Assembly: GCF_001667885.1 (NCBI RefSeq)
Contig: NZ_LZJW01000177.1
Coordinates: 62,001 to 126,000, forward strand
Length of the DNA: 64,000 bases
Direction: 5' to 3'
Origin: Mycobacterium scrofulaceum
GTDB lineage: Bacteria; Actinomycetota; Actinomycetes; Mycobacteriales; Mycobacteriaceae
Part shown: positions 41,170 through 49,374 of the stretch, piece by piece
Numbering within the stretch: position 1 is the first letter of the stretch
How the letters are laid out: each line of letters begins with the position of its first letter
Made by a program: the position numbers and the translations under genes
The notes under the pieces: model-generated
The model's database searches: none
Told to the model about the DNA's origin: nothing
What the model saw: the letters and a program-made list of their open reading frames with translations, nothing else

Positions 41170-42234
41170 GTGGCGGGTGAAAGCAGAGCGAATGTTATTC
41201 CGCTGCATACGAATCGGGGTCGGGTAGCAGCACGCCGGAGAGCCGATCAGCGCGCGGAGTCAGCTCGCCAGCATCCCTCCTTACTTTCGGATCCGCACGG
41301 CCGGGCGTCGGCCGAGCAGATCGCCGCCGTCGTCCGCGAGATCGATGAGCACCGCCGTGCCGCGGGCGCCGGGTCGTCGGACGCGCCGCTCAACGACCTC
41401 GCCCAGCGCGTCGCCGCAGTGGCCGGCTTCCTGCGCCAGCGGATCACCGGTGACTACACCGTCGACGAATTCGGTTTCGATCCGCACTTCAACAGCGCGA
41501 TCGTCCGGCCGTTGCTGAGGTTCTTCTTCCGGTCGTGGTTCCGGGTCGAGGTCAGCGGAGTCGAAAACCTGCCCAGCGAGGGGGCCGCGCTGGTGGTGGC
41601 CAACCACGCCGGGGTCTTGCCGTTCGACGGGTTGATGCTGTCGGTGGCCGTCCACGACGAGCATCCCGCGCAGCGCGATTTGCGGCTGCTCGCCGCCGAC
41701 ATGGTGTTCGACCTGCCCGTCGTCGGTGAAGCCGCCCGCAAGGCCGGCCACACCATGGCCTGCACCACCGACGCGCACCGGCTGCTCGCCGCCGGTGAAC
41801 TGACCGCCGTGTTCCCGGAGGGCTACAAGGGGTTGGGCAAGCGCTTCGAGGACCGTTATCGGTTGCAGCGGTTCGGCCGCGGCGGGTTCGTCACGGCGGC
41901 GCTGCGCACCAAGGCGCCGATCATCCCGTGCTCGATCGTCGGTTCGGAAGAGATCTACCCGATGCTGACCGATGTGAAGCTGCTGGCCAGGCTGTTCGGG
42001 CTGCCCTACTTCCCGATCACGCCGCTGTTCCCGCTGGCGGGGCCGGCGGGGCTGGTGCCGCTGCCGTCGAAGTGGCGCATCGCGTTCGGTGAGCCGATCT
42101 ACACCAACGACTACGCCGCATCCGACGCCGAGGACCCGATGGTCACCTTCGAGTTGACCGACCAGGTGCGCGAGACCATTCAGCAGACGCTGTACCGGTT
42201 GCTCGCCGGCCGGCGCAACATCTTCTTCGGCTGA
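41170..42234 (+). CDS. PlsC-like acyltransferase (Rv0502-like)
   Basis: A 354-residue membrane-associated acyltransferase of the glycerolipid (LPLAT) superfamily. The catalytic His-Asp motif reads NHAGVLPFDG near residue 142, a longer spacing than HX4D. The glycerol-phosphate-binding block is VFPEGYKGLGKRF near residue 215. PIIPCSIVGSEEIYP follows. The first 80 residues are polar. GTG at 41170 lies 5 bases after the galE2 stop. Its acceptor is unknown; phosphatidic acid or triacylglycerol synthesis would be likely. It ends at a strong shared terminator before cmaA2. Confidence 0.88.
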   Translation: MAGESRANVIPLHTNRGRVAARRRADQRAESARQHPSLLSDPHGRASAEQIAAVVREIDEHRRAAGAGSSDAPLNDLAQRVAAVAGFLRQRITGDYTVDEFGFDPHFNSAIVRPLLRFFFRSWFRVEVSGVENLPSEGAALVVANHAGVLPFDGLMLSVAVHDEHPAQRDLRLLAADMVFDLPVVGEAARKAGHTMACTTDAHRLLAAGELTAVFPEGYKGLGKRFEDRYRLQRFGRGGFVTAALRTKAPIIPCSIVGSEEIYPMLTDVKLLARLFGLPYFPITPLFPLAGPAGLVPLPSKWRIAFGEPIYTNDYAASDAEDPMVTFELTDQVRETIQQTLYRLLAGRRNIFFG

Positions 42235-42289
42235 GCTCTTCGTTTACTGACCCTGCCCGCTTCGCTATGCGGCCGGGCGTCGACGCGAA

Positions 42290-42321
42290 AACGCCCCGGA
42301 GCCAATGGCTTCCGGGGCGTT
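42290..42321. terminator. Bidirectional terminator between the acyltransferase and cmaA2
   Basis: AACGCCCCGGA at 42290-42300 pairs with TCCGGGGCGTT at 42311-42321, and the inner GCC-AAT-GGC extends the stem to 14 pairs with one bulged T. TTCTT follows on the plus strand. It serves two convergent genes. Confidence 0.88.
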
Positions 42322-42334
42322 TCTTCGGGCGGAA

Positions 42335-43264
42335 TTACTTGACCATGGTGAACTGGCAGACGTTGGTGTAGCCGTCGCGGAACAGGTCGGAGCAGCCGCG
42401 CAGGTACTTCAGGTAGATGTCGTAGGTTTCCTGGCCCTTGAGGGCGATCGCTTCTTCCTTGTGCGCCTCGAGCGCGTCGCCCCAGGCGGTCAGCGTCGGG
42501 ACGTAGTTCTTGCCGATGAAGTGGTGCCGCTCGATCTTGAAACCGGCGTCGGTCGCGTACTTGTCGACCAGGTCGACCTGCGGCAGCTTCCCGCCCGGGT
42601 AGATCTCCTTGAGGATGAAGCTGATGAACCGCAGCAGGGTCATGTTCACCTGCAGGCCCATCTTCTTGCCCTCTTCGGCGGAGGGCACCACGATCGAGTG
42701 CAGCAGCATCCGGCCGTCGTCGGGCAGCAGGTCGTAGTACTTCTTGAAGAAGGTGGCGTACCGCTCGTACCCGGCGTCACCCGCGCCGTCGGCGAAGTGC
42801 TCGAACGCGCCCAGCGACACGATCCGGTCGATCGGCACGTCGCCGGGGAATTCTTCCCAGCCCTGGATGCGCACCTCTTTGCGGCGCGGGCTGTCCATCT
42901 TGTCGAACTCGGCCACGCAGTGGGCGTACTGGTTCTCGCTGAGGGTTAGGCCGATGACGTTGACGTCGTACTCGGCCACCGCGTGCCGCATCGTCGAGCC
43001 CCACCCGGAGCCGATGTCGAGCAGCGTCATGCCGGGCTCGAGGTTGAGCTTGTCCAGCGCGAGCTTGCGCTTGGCGTACTGCGCCTCTTCCAGCGTCTTG
43101 GTCAGGTTCTGGGGGTCCGGATTTTCGTCGAAGTAGCCGCAGCTGTAGGTCATCGACGGGTCGAGCCAGAGCTTGAAGAACTCGTTCGACTTGTCGTAGT
43201 GCGACCGGACCTTTTCGACCGGCGGCTTCAGCTGGGTGCTGCCGGTTTCCCCCTGTGACGTCAT
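42335..43264 (-). CDS. cmaA2: Cyclopropane mycolic acid synthase (CmaA2-like)
   Basis: A 309-residue SAM-dependent methyltransferase. CmaA2 forms trans-cyclopropanes in mycolic acids. The N-terminus (TSQGETGSTQLKPPVEKVRSHYDKSNEFF) and C-terminus (YLRGCSDLFRDGYTNVCQFTM) match CmaA2. Two differences from the M. tuberculosis protein as I recall it stand out: the SAM loop reads LLDIGSGWG, with Ser for the usual Cys, and an insertion near residue 45 (DENPDPQNLTKTLEEAQ). SLGAFEHFADGAGDAGYERY is the active-site region. The identity is safe at family level; product specificity is uncertain. Confidence 0.88.
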   Translation of the reverse strand: MTSQGETGSTQLKPPVEKVRSHYDKSNEFFKLWLDPSMTYSCGYFDENPDPQNLTKTLEEAQYAKRKLALDKLNLEPGMTLLDIGSGWGSTMRHAVAEYDVNVIGLTLSENQYAHCVAEFDKMDSPRRKEVRIQGWEEFPGDVPIDRIVSLGAFEHFADGAGDAGYERYATFFKKYYDLLPDDGRMLLHSIVVPSAEEGKKMGLQVNMTLLRFISFILKEIYPGGKLPQVDLVDKYATDAGFKIERHHFIGKNYVPTLTAWGDALEAHKEEAIALKGQETYDIYLKYLRGCSDLFRDGYTNVCQFTMVK

Positions 43265-43274
43265 TGAATCGAAC

Positions 43275-43787
43275 CTACTTTCCCGCTGATATGGACGCGA
43301 CTGCCGCGACGGTTGCTTCGTGGTCGGCTTCGTGTTGGGCGGCTTCCCCCAGCATCGTGACTGTACTGGTGATGACCGGTTTGCCGTCGGCGTCCGTGAC
43401 CTCGCTGCGGATCTCCGTGATCACGGCGCCGTGGGACTCAATGACCGAGTCTAGATAGGTGTCGAAGTAAAGCCTATCCCCGGCGACGATCGGTCGGTGG
43501 AATTTGAATTTCTGGTCGCGGTGCATGACGCGCGCGATGTTGATCGGAATGCTGAACTTGGTGAAGATCTCCAGCTGCACGCGCCGACCCGCGATGGCGA
43601 GGAAGGTCGGCGGGGCCACCAGCGCGTCATACCCGGCGGCGGCGGCGTCGGCCTCGTTGAAGTGCGTCGGATGGTCGTTACTGATGGCGAGCGCGAACTC
43701 CCGGATCTTCTCGCGGCCGACCAGGAAGTAATCCGGCGCCCGGTAATGGCTGCCGATGAGCCCTTCGGCTCCTTTGGGGATTGTCAT
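43275..43787 (-). CDS. MaoC-like (3R)-hydroxyacyl dehydratase, HadA/C-like (Rv0504c-like)
   Basis: A 170-residue single hot-dog protein resembling HadA and HadC, the substrate-binding subunits of the FAS-II dehydratase. HYRAPDYFLVGREKIREFALAISNDHPTHFNE and FKFHRPIVAGDRLYFD are family signatures. It lacks the full hydratase-2 D-x4-H catalytic loop, as expected of HadA/C-type subunits, which need HadB. It is placed 10 bases upstream of cmaA2 on the same strand, consistent with mycolic acid metabolism. Confidence 0.85.
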   Translation of the reverse strand: MTIPKGAEGLIGSHYRAPDYFLVGREKIREFALAISNDHPTHFNEADAAAAGYDALVAPPTFLAIAGRRVQLEIFTKFSIPINIARVMHRDQKFKFHRPIVAGDRLYFDTYLDSVIESHGAVITEIRSEVTDADGKPVITSTVTMLGEAAQHEADHEATVAAVASISAGK

Positions 43788-43832
43788 ACCGCTGTCGCTC
43801 TCCGCTCGAATAGGTCTCAGCGGCGCAGCCTA

Positions 43833-44744
43833 TCAGCGCGATTGCCGCCGCGATGCCACCGCGGCCAGTGCGCCACCGGCCGCTCCGAGCGCCAGGGCGG
43901 ACGGAACCCCGATCCGGGCGGCCTTGCGGGCGGTGCGAAAGTCGCGGATCTCCCAGCCGCGTTCGCGGGCCAGGGTGCGCAGGCGCGCGTCCGGGTTGAT
44001 GGCGACCGCGGTGCCCACCAGCGACAGCATGGGCACGTCGTTGAAGCTGTCGGAGTAGGCGGTGCAGCGTTTGAGGTTCAGGCCCTCCCGGATCGCCAGC
44101 GATCGCACGGCGTGCGCCTTGCCGGTCCCGTGCAGGATGTCGCCGACGAGCCGGCCGGTGAACACCCCGTCGACGGACTCCGCGACGGTGCCCAGGGCGC
44201 CGGTCAGGCCGAGGCGCCGCGCGATGGTCGCGGCGAGTTCGTAAGGCGTGGCGGTGATGAGCCAGACCTGCTGGCCCGCGTCGAGGTGCATCTGGGTGAG
44301 CTCGCGGGTGCCGGGCCAGATCTTGTCGGCGATGATCTCGTCGTAGATCTCCTCGCCGAGTGCCACCAGCTGTTCGACCGACCGGCCCTCGATGAAGGCG
44401 AGCGCTTTGCGGCGGCCGGCGGCGACGTCGTCGCTGTTCTCCTTGCCGAGGATCTGGAATTTGGCCTGGGCGTAGATGAAGCCGAGGACATCGCGGTAGG
44501 TGAAGTAGTTTCGCGCGGCCAGGCCGCGACCGAAGTGGACCGCCGAGGAGCCCTGCACCAGGGTGTTGTCCACGTCGAAGAAGGCTGCTGCGGTCAGGTC
44601 GACCGGCGGTTGGGGGCGACCCTCGTCGGTGGCGGCCTTTTCGGCTTGCAGGCCTTCCAGCGCGCGGGCGGCGCTGGCGTCGGCGGCCAGCGACTCCAGG
44701 TCAGCGCGACTGACGTCTCCGTCGACCGGGTCAGAGGAAGTCAT
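43833..44744 (-). CDS. serB1: HAD-superfamily phosphatase, SerB1-like
   Basis: A 303-residue HAD hydrolase of the PSPase-like IB subfamily. Motif I is AAFFDVDNTLVQGSS near residue 57, motif II is WLITATPYEL and motif III/IV is KRCTAYSDSFNDVPML. The C-terminus has a hydrophobic segment (VPSALALGAAGGALAAVAS) that could be a membrane anchor. Annotated serB1 in M. tuberculosis, but true phosphoserine phosphatase activity belongs to SerB2, so the substrate is uncertain. ATG 44744 has AGGAGG 9 bases upstream. The frame is open further upstream, but without a comparable site. Confidence 0.85.
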   Translation of the reverse strand: MTSSDPVDGDVSRADLESLAADASAARALEGLQAEKAATDEGRPQPPVDLTAAAFFDVDNTLVQGSSAVHFGRGLAARNYFTYRDVLGFIYAQAKFQILGKENSDDVAAGRRKALAFIEGRSVEQLVALGEEIYDEIIADKIWPGTRELTQMHLDAGQQVWLITATPYELAATIARRLGLTGALGTVAESVDGVFTGRLVGDILHGTGKAHAVRSLAIREGLNLKRCTAYSDSFNDVPMLSLVGTAVAINPDARLRTLARERGWEIRDFRTARKAARIGVPSALALGAAGGALAAVASRRQSR

Positions 44745-45085
44745 CGCCAAACCTCCTAGATCGCTGTGTTGCCTGGCGACCCAGCGGGTCCCGGTATCCA
44801 ACCCTATCGGGGAGGGGTAGTGGATGTGCCGGCGTATCGCGTGCCGTCGAGTGTGAAGACAGCTCCCGATCCCGCGTGAGCGGCGTGTTTCACGTTCCGA
44901 AGGGTTCGGTGGACTGTCAGTTCGTGCGTCCATTCTTAATTCGCCCTTGGGTCAGCTACCCGCTCCAGGAACAGCTTCATTACAGCGTTGAATTGATGCG
45001 CAAATTGTCAGCATGGTCGAGCGCCTAACTGATTCGGCGTCGCGAACCCACGCCGCGTTCACGCTTGGCGTGACATAGTCGGGGA
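44745..45085. other. 341-base gap between serB1 and the SseB-like gene
   Basis: This stretch must hold the serB1 promoter. It drops clearly in GC content from about 44930 onwards, as does the following gene. No open frame with a plausible start is present. It forms one boundary of the accessory toxin block. Confidence 0.45.
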
Positions 45086-45868
45086 TTAATCGCCTGGTTC
45101 GCCGCGTCCGTCGAGCCCTAGGGCTTTCCTATCGATAACTACCCAATCGTCCGCATTGTTCATCAACTGGACACCTTTGATCTCCGGCAATGCGCGCATC
45201 ATTTCCCGGAGCGCAGACCAACGAAGACCTCCGTATCTAATACCGGGACGAAGCCGACTTGTGTACGCACGGACTACCGACCCGAGCGGCTCAATTAAGA
45301 AAGAATTCATACTCTGACGACCGTCATCGCTCGTATAGCTGCTCATCTCTAGGAATATTTCGCGGTCCTCGAGCGCGGCAGTCACCGCAGAAACCGAACT
45401 CATGGATTCGGAGCCAACCGCGCGGCTCACCAGTTCTTCGACCGCGTCAAAGCCAACACCGCCTTCGGGCAACGGTGCGTCGAAATGCGTGTTGTCGAGA
45501 GAATCAAGATATGCTTGAATCTGAGATTTGTGAATTGAGACCCAGTCCGAAGTCCGATTCGTGACTATTACCCAATCAAGTTCGGGCATTCTGAGGGCGG
45601 CCTTCAGCGCTGACTCGAACGTTGCCCCTGCGAATGAATCCGGCAGATCCGGATGCGAATTATTGGTGTACGTCATCATGGCATGGGTGCCATCCGGAAG
45701 CAAAAGAAGCGGAACGGTCTTGACTTCCTTGCCATCTCGAAGAACCGCTTTGAACGGCATGAAAACTTCGCGAGATTTCAAGGCCCGGACTGCCTCCCTG
45801 AGATCGTCCTGCGCGTGTGTGCGAGCGGCAGTGCTTATCAATTCGTCGACGTTGTCGCTAGTTGCCAC
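45086..45868 (-). CDS. SseB-domain protein, probable immunity protein for the CpnT-like toxin
   Basis: A 260-residue protein with no signal peptide. Residues 20-120 resemble an SseB N-terminal domain: LREAVRALKSREVFMPFKAV, VKTVPLLLLPDGTHAMMTYT and DWVSIHK. Residues 150-255 look like a second, weaker copy (SSVSAVTAALEDREIFLEM ... DDWVVIDR). Its GTG start overlaps the toxin gene's stop by 11 bases, the usual arrangement of toxin and immunity genes. The gene is visibly poorer in GC than its neighbours, a sign of transfer. The immunity role is inferred from position, not from a known partner. Confidence 0.7.
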   Translation of the reverse strand: MATSDNVDELISTAARTHAQDDLREAVRALKSREVFMPFKAVLRDGKEVKTVPLLLLPDGTHAMMTYTNNSHPDLPDSFAGATFESALKAALRMPELDWVIVTNRTSDWVSIHKSQIQAYLDSLDNTHFDAPLPEGGVGFDAVEELVSRAVGSESMSSVSAVTAALEDREIFLEMSSYTSDDGRQSMNSFLIEPLGSVVRAYTSRLRPGIRYGGLRWSALREMMRALPEIKGVQLMNNADDWVVIDRKALGLDGRGEPGD

Positions 45869-48323
45869 CTGAATTGGGCCTTTCGTAGGGGCTTAATTCT
45901 CCCGTATTTTCGTCCCATATACCTTCTACATCATATAGCTTCCCGGTCGGGCAGGTGCCGTCGTAAGTGCACACTGCTAGGTGCACATTGCCCATATCCT
46001 CTTGTAGTAATTCGCTCAGCCGCGTCGGAATTAGCACCGTCCGCGGTTCCCCCAGAATATTCAGGCCGTCGGGTGGGCCAATCGTGTAGTCGGGTATCGA
46101 TTCGCCCGCATGAAAAACTTGCGAAAAGACGCGAGACGTGTCACCGCGAGTCTCGATGAGATTTCCGAGGTCGTCAGTGATTGATGACCCGTGCTCGGCG
46201 TAGGTGGTGACCGTGGTTCCGCGGGGCACGAGTGTTGGACCGTGAATGGGGTTGTACCCCCCGTGGCCGCTAATCACGAGATCACGCGTCGCTTGATCGG
46301 CGGCATCTACGGGAAGGGGAGGTGTTCCTTCTGACGGATGATCGCCGCTGCCCGTTTTGGGACTTTCGCTTGGTGACGACGGCTCCGTCGGGTTGGCGTC
46401 GCCGGGTGTCGGGTCCGACGGTGGCCTCTCGCCTTCGGCGGGGTGGGCGGGGCCATCTGGCGAGCGAGGCATTTCGGGCGGGTGTCCACCCGGCTCCCCG
46501 CCGTGGGGCATTTCGCCGAGAACGGCCGTCGTTTCGGCGGGTGCTGCTGCACCCATGGGCACGGACGGCGGCGTCGGCAGGTGCGGTGCTTCGGCCGGGG
46601 ATGGGCAGCCCGCGCGTGGGGTCGGCTCACCGCCGGGAGACGGCGGCACATGGGCGGGCGCCGGCTCGGCCGGTGTCGAGTGGGGTAGCGGCGTCTGCTC
46701 GACGGGCGCGGATCCAACCGGCTTGCCCACGGACTCCGGCGGCGTCGCGGACGGCTTGGGTGGCGCCCCCGGCTCAGCGGCCGGGGGTGCCGCGCCGACC
46801 GGTGGCTTCGACTCCGTCGGGCTGTGCGGAAGGGGGCCGTCAGCGGGTCCGGGCGCGGGCTTGCCCGAGGCTTGAGGTGCAGGCCTGCCCGGCTCCGGCT
46901 TGCCTGGGGTCGCGGGTGGTCCCGATTCCGGCGGCTTGGGGCCGGCCGGCGGTGGCTCCGTCGGCGGCTTCACCGAAGGCGGTTTCACGCCTTCCGGCAG
47001 CCGTGCGCCCTTGAGCGCAGCGGCGGCGTCGCGGCCCCACTTCCCAAGCTTGGACAGAGGTCCCCCGGGGAGCGCCAAGGTTGCCAAGTCGAAGAGGGTC
47101 TTTCCGAACGCTTCGTCCGGGTGTGAGGCCCAATCGTCCCAGTGGACGATGTTTTTACCCAACGCTTTCCACGCTTGGCCGGCACCGTGCAGACCGTCGG
47201 GGCCCAGTCCCGCCAGCGTGGCTTCCCCTTCGACCATTCCGACCGTGTCTTTGATGAAGCCCACCGGATCGGATTGGAGGCGGGTCGGGCTGAATTGGTT
47301 GAGGCCCTCGAGATAGTCGTAGCCCTCCACGCCGAGGCCTTTAAGGGACCGGCCGACGTGACCGAGGAATCTGCCCACCTCGGTGCCGTGTAGGAAGTGG
47401 TCCCACTCCTTTCCCGCCCACCGGCCCATGGCTTCGGCTGCCGCGGCGGCGGCCGTCATGGTGGCGCTAAGTTGATGGCCCAGCGTCTCGGCTTCCTGAG
47501 CGAAGTTGTTGACGACCGTGCGGATGTCGTCGGCGATCCTCTTGATCTCGTCTTCGTCTTCGTCGGTGAGTAGGTCCCAAACCTCTTTGATCCCGGTCAG
47601 CGGATCGCAAATGCGAGACAGCAGATCCAGGATCGCCGCGTGTACCTTGTCGACCTTGGCCGCGTAGTTGTTGAGCTGGGTGGCGATCGTTTGGCACTGG
47701 CGTGCGACGTTGATGGTCGCCTCGGAGGCGTCCGTCAACGCCTTGTCGATGGCGGCTCCCTCCGGGATCTGCTGGGCGGCGATGGCGGCCATCGTGCCGC
47801 CGCCCGCAGCGGTCTCGGTGGCCATGAAGCTCGCGCCCGCGCTGGCCCACGCCGCCGCGGCCGCCCGCAGTTTCGCCGAATCGCCAGTGGGCCAAATCAT
47901 TCCGATGTAGGGAGCCACCCAGCCCCATCCCGCCGGCGCGCCGGTGCCGGCGCCCACCGCCGACGGCGGCTTCGCCCCAACGGTCAACGGCGCGGTCACC
48001 TGCGGCGTCGGCAGGCCCGCGGCCCTCCCGGTGACATCCGACTGCGCATCGGCCACCGCGTAGTTGTGGGCCGACACCCGCACCCCGTCGCCGATGCTGC
48101 ACAGCCCGTTGCGGGTGCTGGCCATCGCCTCGATCACTTTGGCCGCCGCACCGTCGTACGAGCGGCCCAACGCCGCGCCAACCGGGTCGTCGCCGGCCAT
48201 GCCCGCGCTACCGGCCAGCGCCGCCGTCAACGCCGAAATCACCGATCCCAGTGACTCGCCGGTGACCAACACCGTGGCACCGGCGCGGTCTAGCGCGGTC
48301 GGATCACACGCCAGCGGCGCCAT
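45858..48323 (-). CDS. CpnT-like ESX-linked protein with an Stv-like toxin tip
   Basis: An 821-residue protein. Residues 1-430 match the N-terminal channel/secretion part of M. tuberculosis CpnT (MAPLACDPTALDRAG; GWGWVAPYIGMIWPTGDS; ALPGGPLSKLGKWGRD). A YxxxD export-type motif is Y88-D92. Residues 440-680 form a proline-rich linker including PLPHSPTESKPP, also found in CpnT. The tip (684-821) is not the TNT NAD-glycohydrolase. It begins ISGHGGYNP and contains HGSSITDDLGNLIE and LLQEDMGNVHLAVCTYDG, resembling the putative adhesin Stv domain. H687 and C785 could form a caspase-like dyad (inference). GC falls at about 46270, just where the tip begins. EsxE- and EsxF-like genes precede it. Confidence 0.87.
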   Translation of the reverse strand: MAPLACDPTALDRAGATVLVTGESLGSVISALTAALAGSAGMAGDDPVGAALGRSYDGAAAKVIEAMASTRNGLCSIGDGVRVSAHNYAVADAQSDVTGRAAGLPTPQVTAPLTVGAKPPSAVGAGTGAPAGWGWVAPYIGMIWPTGDSAKLRAAAAAWASAGASFMATETAAGGGTMAAIAAQQIPEGAAIDKALTDASEATINVARQCQTIATQLNNYAAKVDKVHAAILDLLSRICDPLTGIKEVWDLLTDEDEDEIKRIADDIRTVVNNFAQEAETLGHQLSATMTAAAAAAEAMGRWAGKEWDHFLHGTEVGRFLGHVGRSLKGLGVEGYDYLEGLNQFSPTRLQSDPVGFIKDTVGMVEGEATLAGLGPDGLHGAGQAWKALGKNIVHWDDWASHPDEAFGKTLFDLATLALPGGPLSKLGKWGRDAAAALKGARLPEGVKPPSVKPPTEPPPAGPKPPESGPPATPGKPEPGRPAPQASGKPAPGPADGPLPHSPTESKPPVGAAPPAAEPGAPPKPSATPPESVGKPVGSAPVEQTPLPHSTPAEPAPAHVPPSPGGEPTPRAGCPSPAEAPHLPTPPSVPMGAAAPAETTAVLGEMPHGGEPGGHPPEMPRSPDGPAHPAEGERPPSDPTPGDANPTEPSSPSESPKTGSGDHPSEGTPPLPVDAADQATRDLVISGHGGYNPIHGPTLVPRGTTVTTYAEHGSSITDDLGNLIETRGDTSRVFSQVFHAGESIPDYTIGPPDGLNILGEPRTVLIPTRLSELLQEDMGNVHLAVCTYDGTCPTGKLYDVEGIWDENTGELSPYERPNSGGN

Positions 48324-48327
48324 CTGG

Positions 48328-48618
48328 TCACGACCACATGCCGAGATTCGTCGACATCGCCCCGGTGTAGTTGCCGTGCGCGGTCGCGGCGGCCTTCTTC
48401 AACTGCGCCAGCGCCTCGCGCATCATCGCCTCGCCGCGCACCCAGTGCTGATGCGCCTCGGCGTGCGCGGCCGCGGCCTCACCTGTCCATGTGGTGTGCA
48501 AACGCGTTACGCGGGAATCGATTTCGGTGATCATGTCCTCGGCGTAGCGCTGAAAATCGGCCATTCGCTGCACCGAGTCGGCCAACGCCTGCGGATCCAC
48601 CCGAAACGCCTCAGCCAC
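48328..48618 (-). CDS. WXG100 protein, EsxE-like
   Basis: A 96-residue WXG100 protein resembling EsxE (Rv3904c). It contains the WTG turn in LHTTWTGEAAAAH near residue 45 and ends ANYTGAM-type sequence, here HGNYTGAMSTNLGMWS, as in EsxE. Two helices flank the turn. In M. tuberculosis EsxE and EsxF form a complex needed for export of CpnT. The GTG start overlaps the EsxF-like stop by 8 bases, and the CpnT-like gene begins 4 bases after this gene. Confidence 0.92.
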   Translation of the reverse strand: MAEAFRVDPQALADSVQRMADFQRYAEDMITEIDSRVTRLHTTWTGEAAAAHAEAHQHWVRGEAMMREALAQLKKAAATAHGNYTGAMSTNLGMWS

Positions 48619-48919
48619 CGAGCACCGCCCGCTCGGCTGCGGCGGACCCGGCCTCGTTGGCCTGATAGCCCTCGGAGGCCTGGCCCACCAGATGCCCCAA
48701 CATCGACAACCCCAGCTGCACCTCGCGAGCGCCCCGATGCCAGAGCTCCCACGCCGAGGAATACGCCGTCCCGGACGCGCCTTGCCAGCCGCCCAGCATC
48801 TGCCCCACCTGATCGTCCAGCTGGGCGAGGCGGCTCGAGAGGTGCTCGGCCGCGCCAGCGATGGAAGCGGCGTGACTTTGCATCACCACCGGGTCAACCC
48901 GCACGGTCTCGTCGGCCAT
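48611..48919 (-). CDS. WXG100 protein, EsxF-like
   Basis: A 102-residue WXG100 protein resembling EsxF (Rv3905c). The WQG turn is in VGQMLGGWQGASGTAYSSAW near residue 42. A YxxxE export motif, YQANE, follows the second helix near residue 85. ATG 48919 has no Shine-Dalgarno sequence; TATTTT lies 6 bases upstream, so the operon may start as a leaderless message. A GTG at 48952 is an alternative. It is the first of four genes. Confidence 0.92.
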   Translation of the reverse strand: MADETVRVDPVVMQSHAASIAGAAEHLSSRLAQLDDQVGQMLGGWQGASGTAYSSAWELWHRGAREVQLGLSMLGHLVGQASEGYQANEAGSAAAERAVLGG

Positions 48920-48925
48920 AACCGG

Positions 48926-48931
48926 AAAATA
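48926..48931 (-). promoter_or_regulatory. -10 element for the leaderless EsxF-like operon
   Basis: On the minus strand TATTTT ends 6 bases before ATG 48919. The divergent glutaredoxin-like gene begins 42 bases further on. Confidence 0.5.
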
Positions 48932-48972
48932 ACGCCAGCTAGATGCCCCCACAAGTCACCGGTGCCAGACTG

Positions 48973-49248
48973 ATGGCCATGACCGACGCCCCCCGACGGC
49001 CGCAGGTGGAACTGCTGACCCGCGACGGCTGCACCATCTGCGTGCGGGTGTATGACCGGCTCAGGGAACTGGCGCCCGAGCTCGGTTTCGACCTGTCAAC
49101 CACCGACGTCGACGCCGCCGCGGCCGCCGGCAACCCCGCGTTGCGCGCCGAATTCGGTGACCGGCTGCCCGTGATCCTGCTCGACGGCCGCGAGCACAGC
49201 TATTGGGACCTCGACGAGCCGCGGCTGCGCGAGGATCTCGGTCGATGA
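48973..49248 (+). CDS. Glutaredoxin-like protein (Rv0508-like)
   Basis: A 91-residue thioredoxin-fold protein of the glutaredoxin-like DUF836 group. The redox site is CTIC in LLTRDGCTICVRVYD, and the cis-proline segment is RLPVILLDG. EHSYWDLDEPRLREDLGR ends the protein. ATG 48973 is one of two close starts (the other is 48979). It is divergent from the EsxF-like operon and lies before hemA, as in M. tuberculosis. The partner is unknown. Confidence 0.88.
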   Translation: MAMTDAPRRPQVELLTRDGCTICVRVYDRLRELAPELGFDLSTTDVDAAAAAGNPALRAEFGDRLPVILLDGREHSYWDLDEPRLREDLGR

Positions 49249-49374
49249 GCGTGCGGCCGGCAGCGGGCCGCTGTGACGCTGGGCAATTATTTGGTAGCCC
49301 ACCTGATAAACGATTACCTTGGAAACCAGTTCAGTTACTGGAGGAAGCAAGGGAGCTGGCCAGGTGATGCTGCC

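Noticed and set aside
49273..49374. 34-codon N-terminal extension of hemA
   Set aside because: The extension does not resemble hemA proteins, while MSVLLFGVSHRSAP at 49375 is the conserved beginning.
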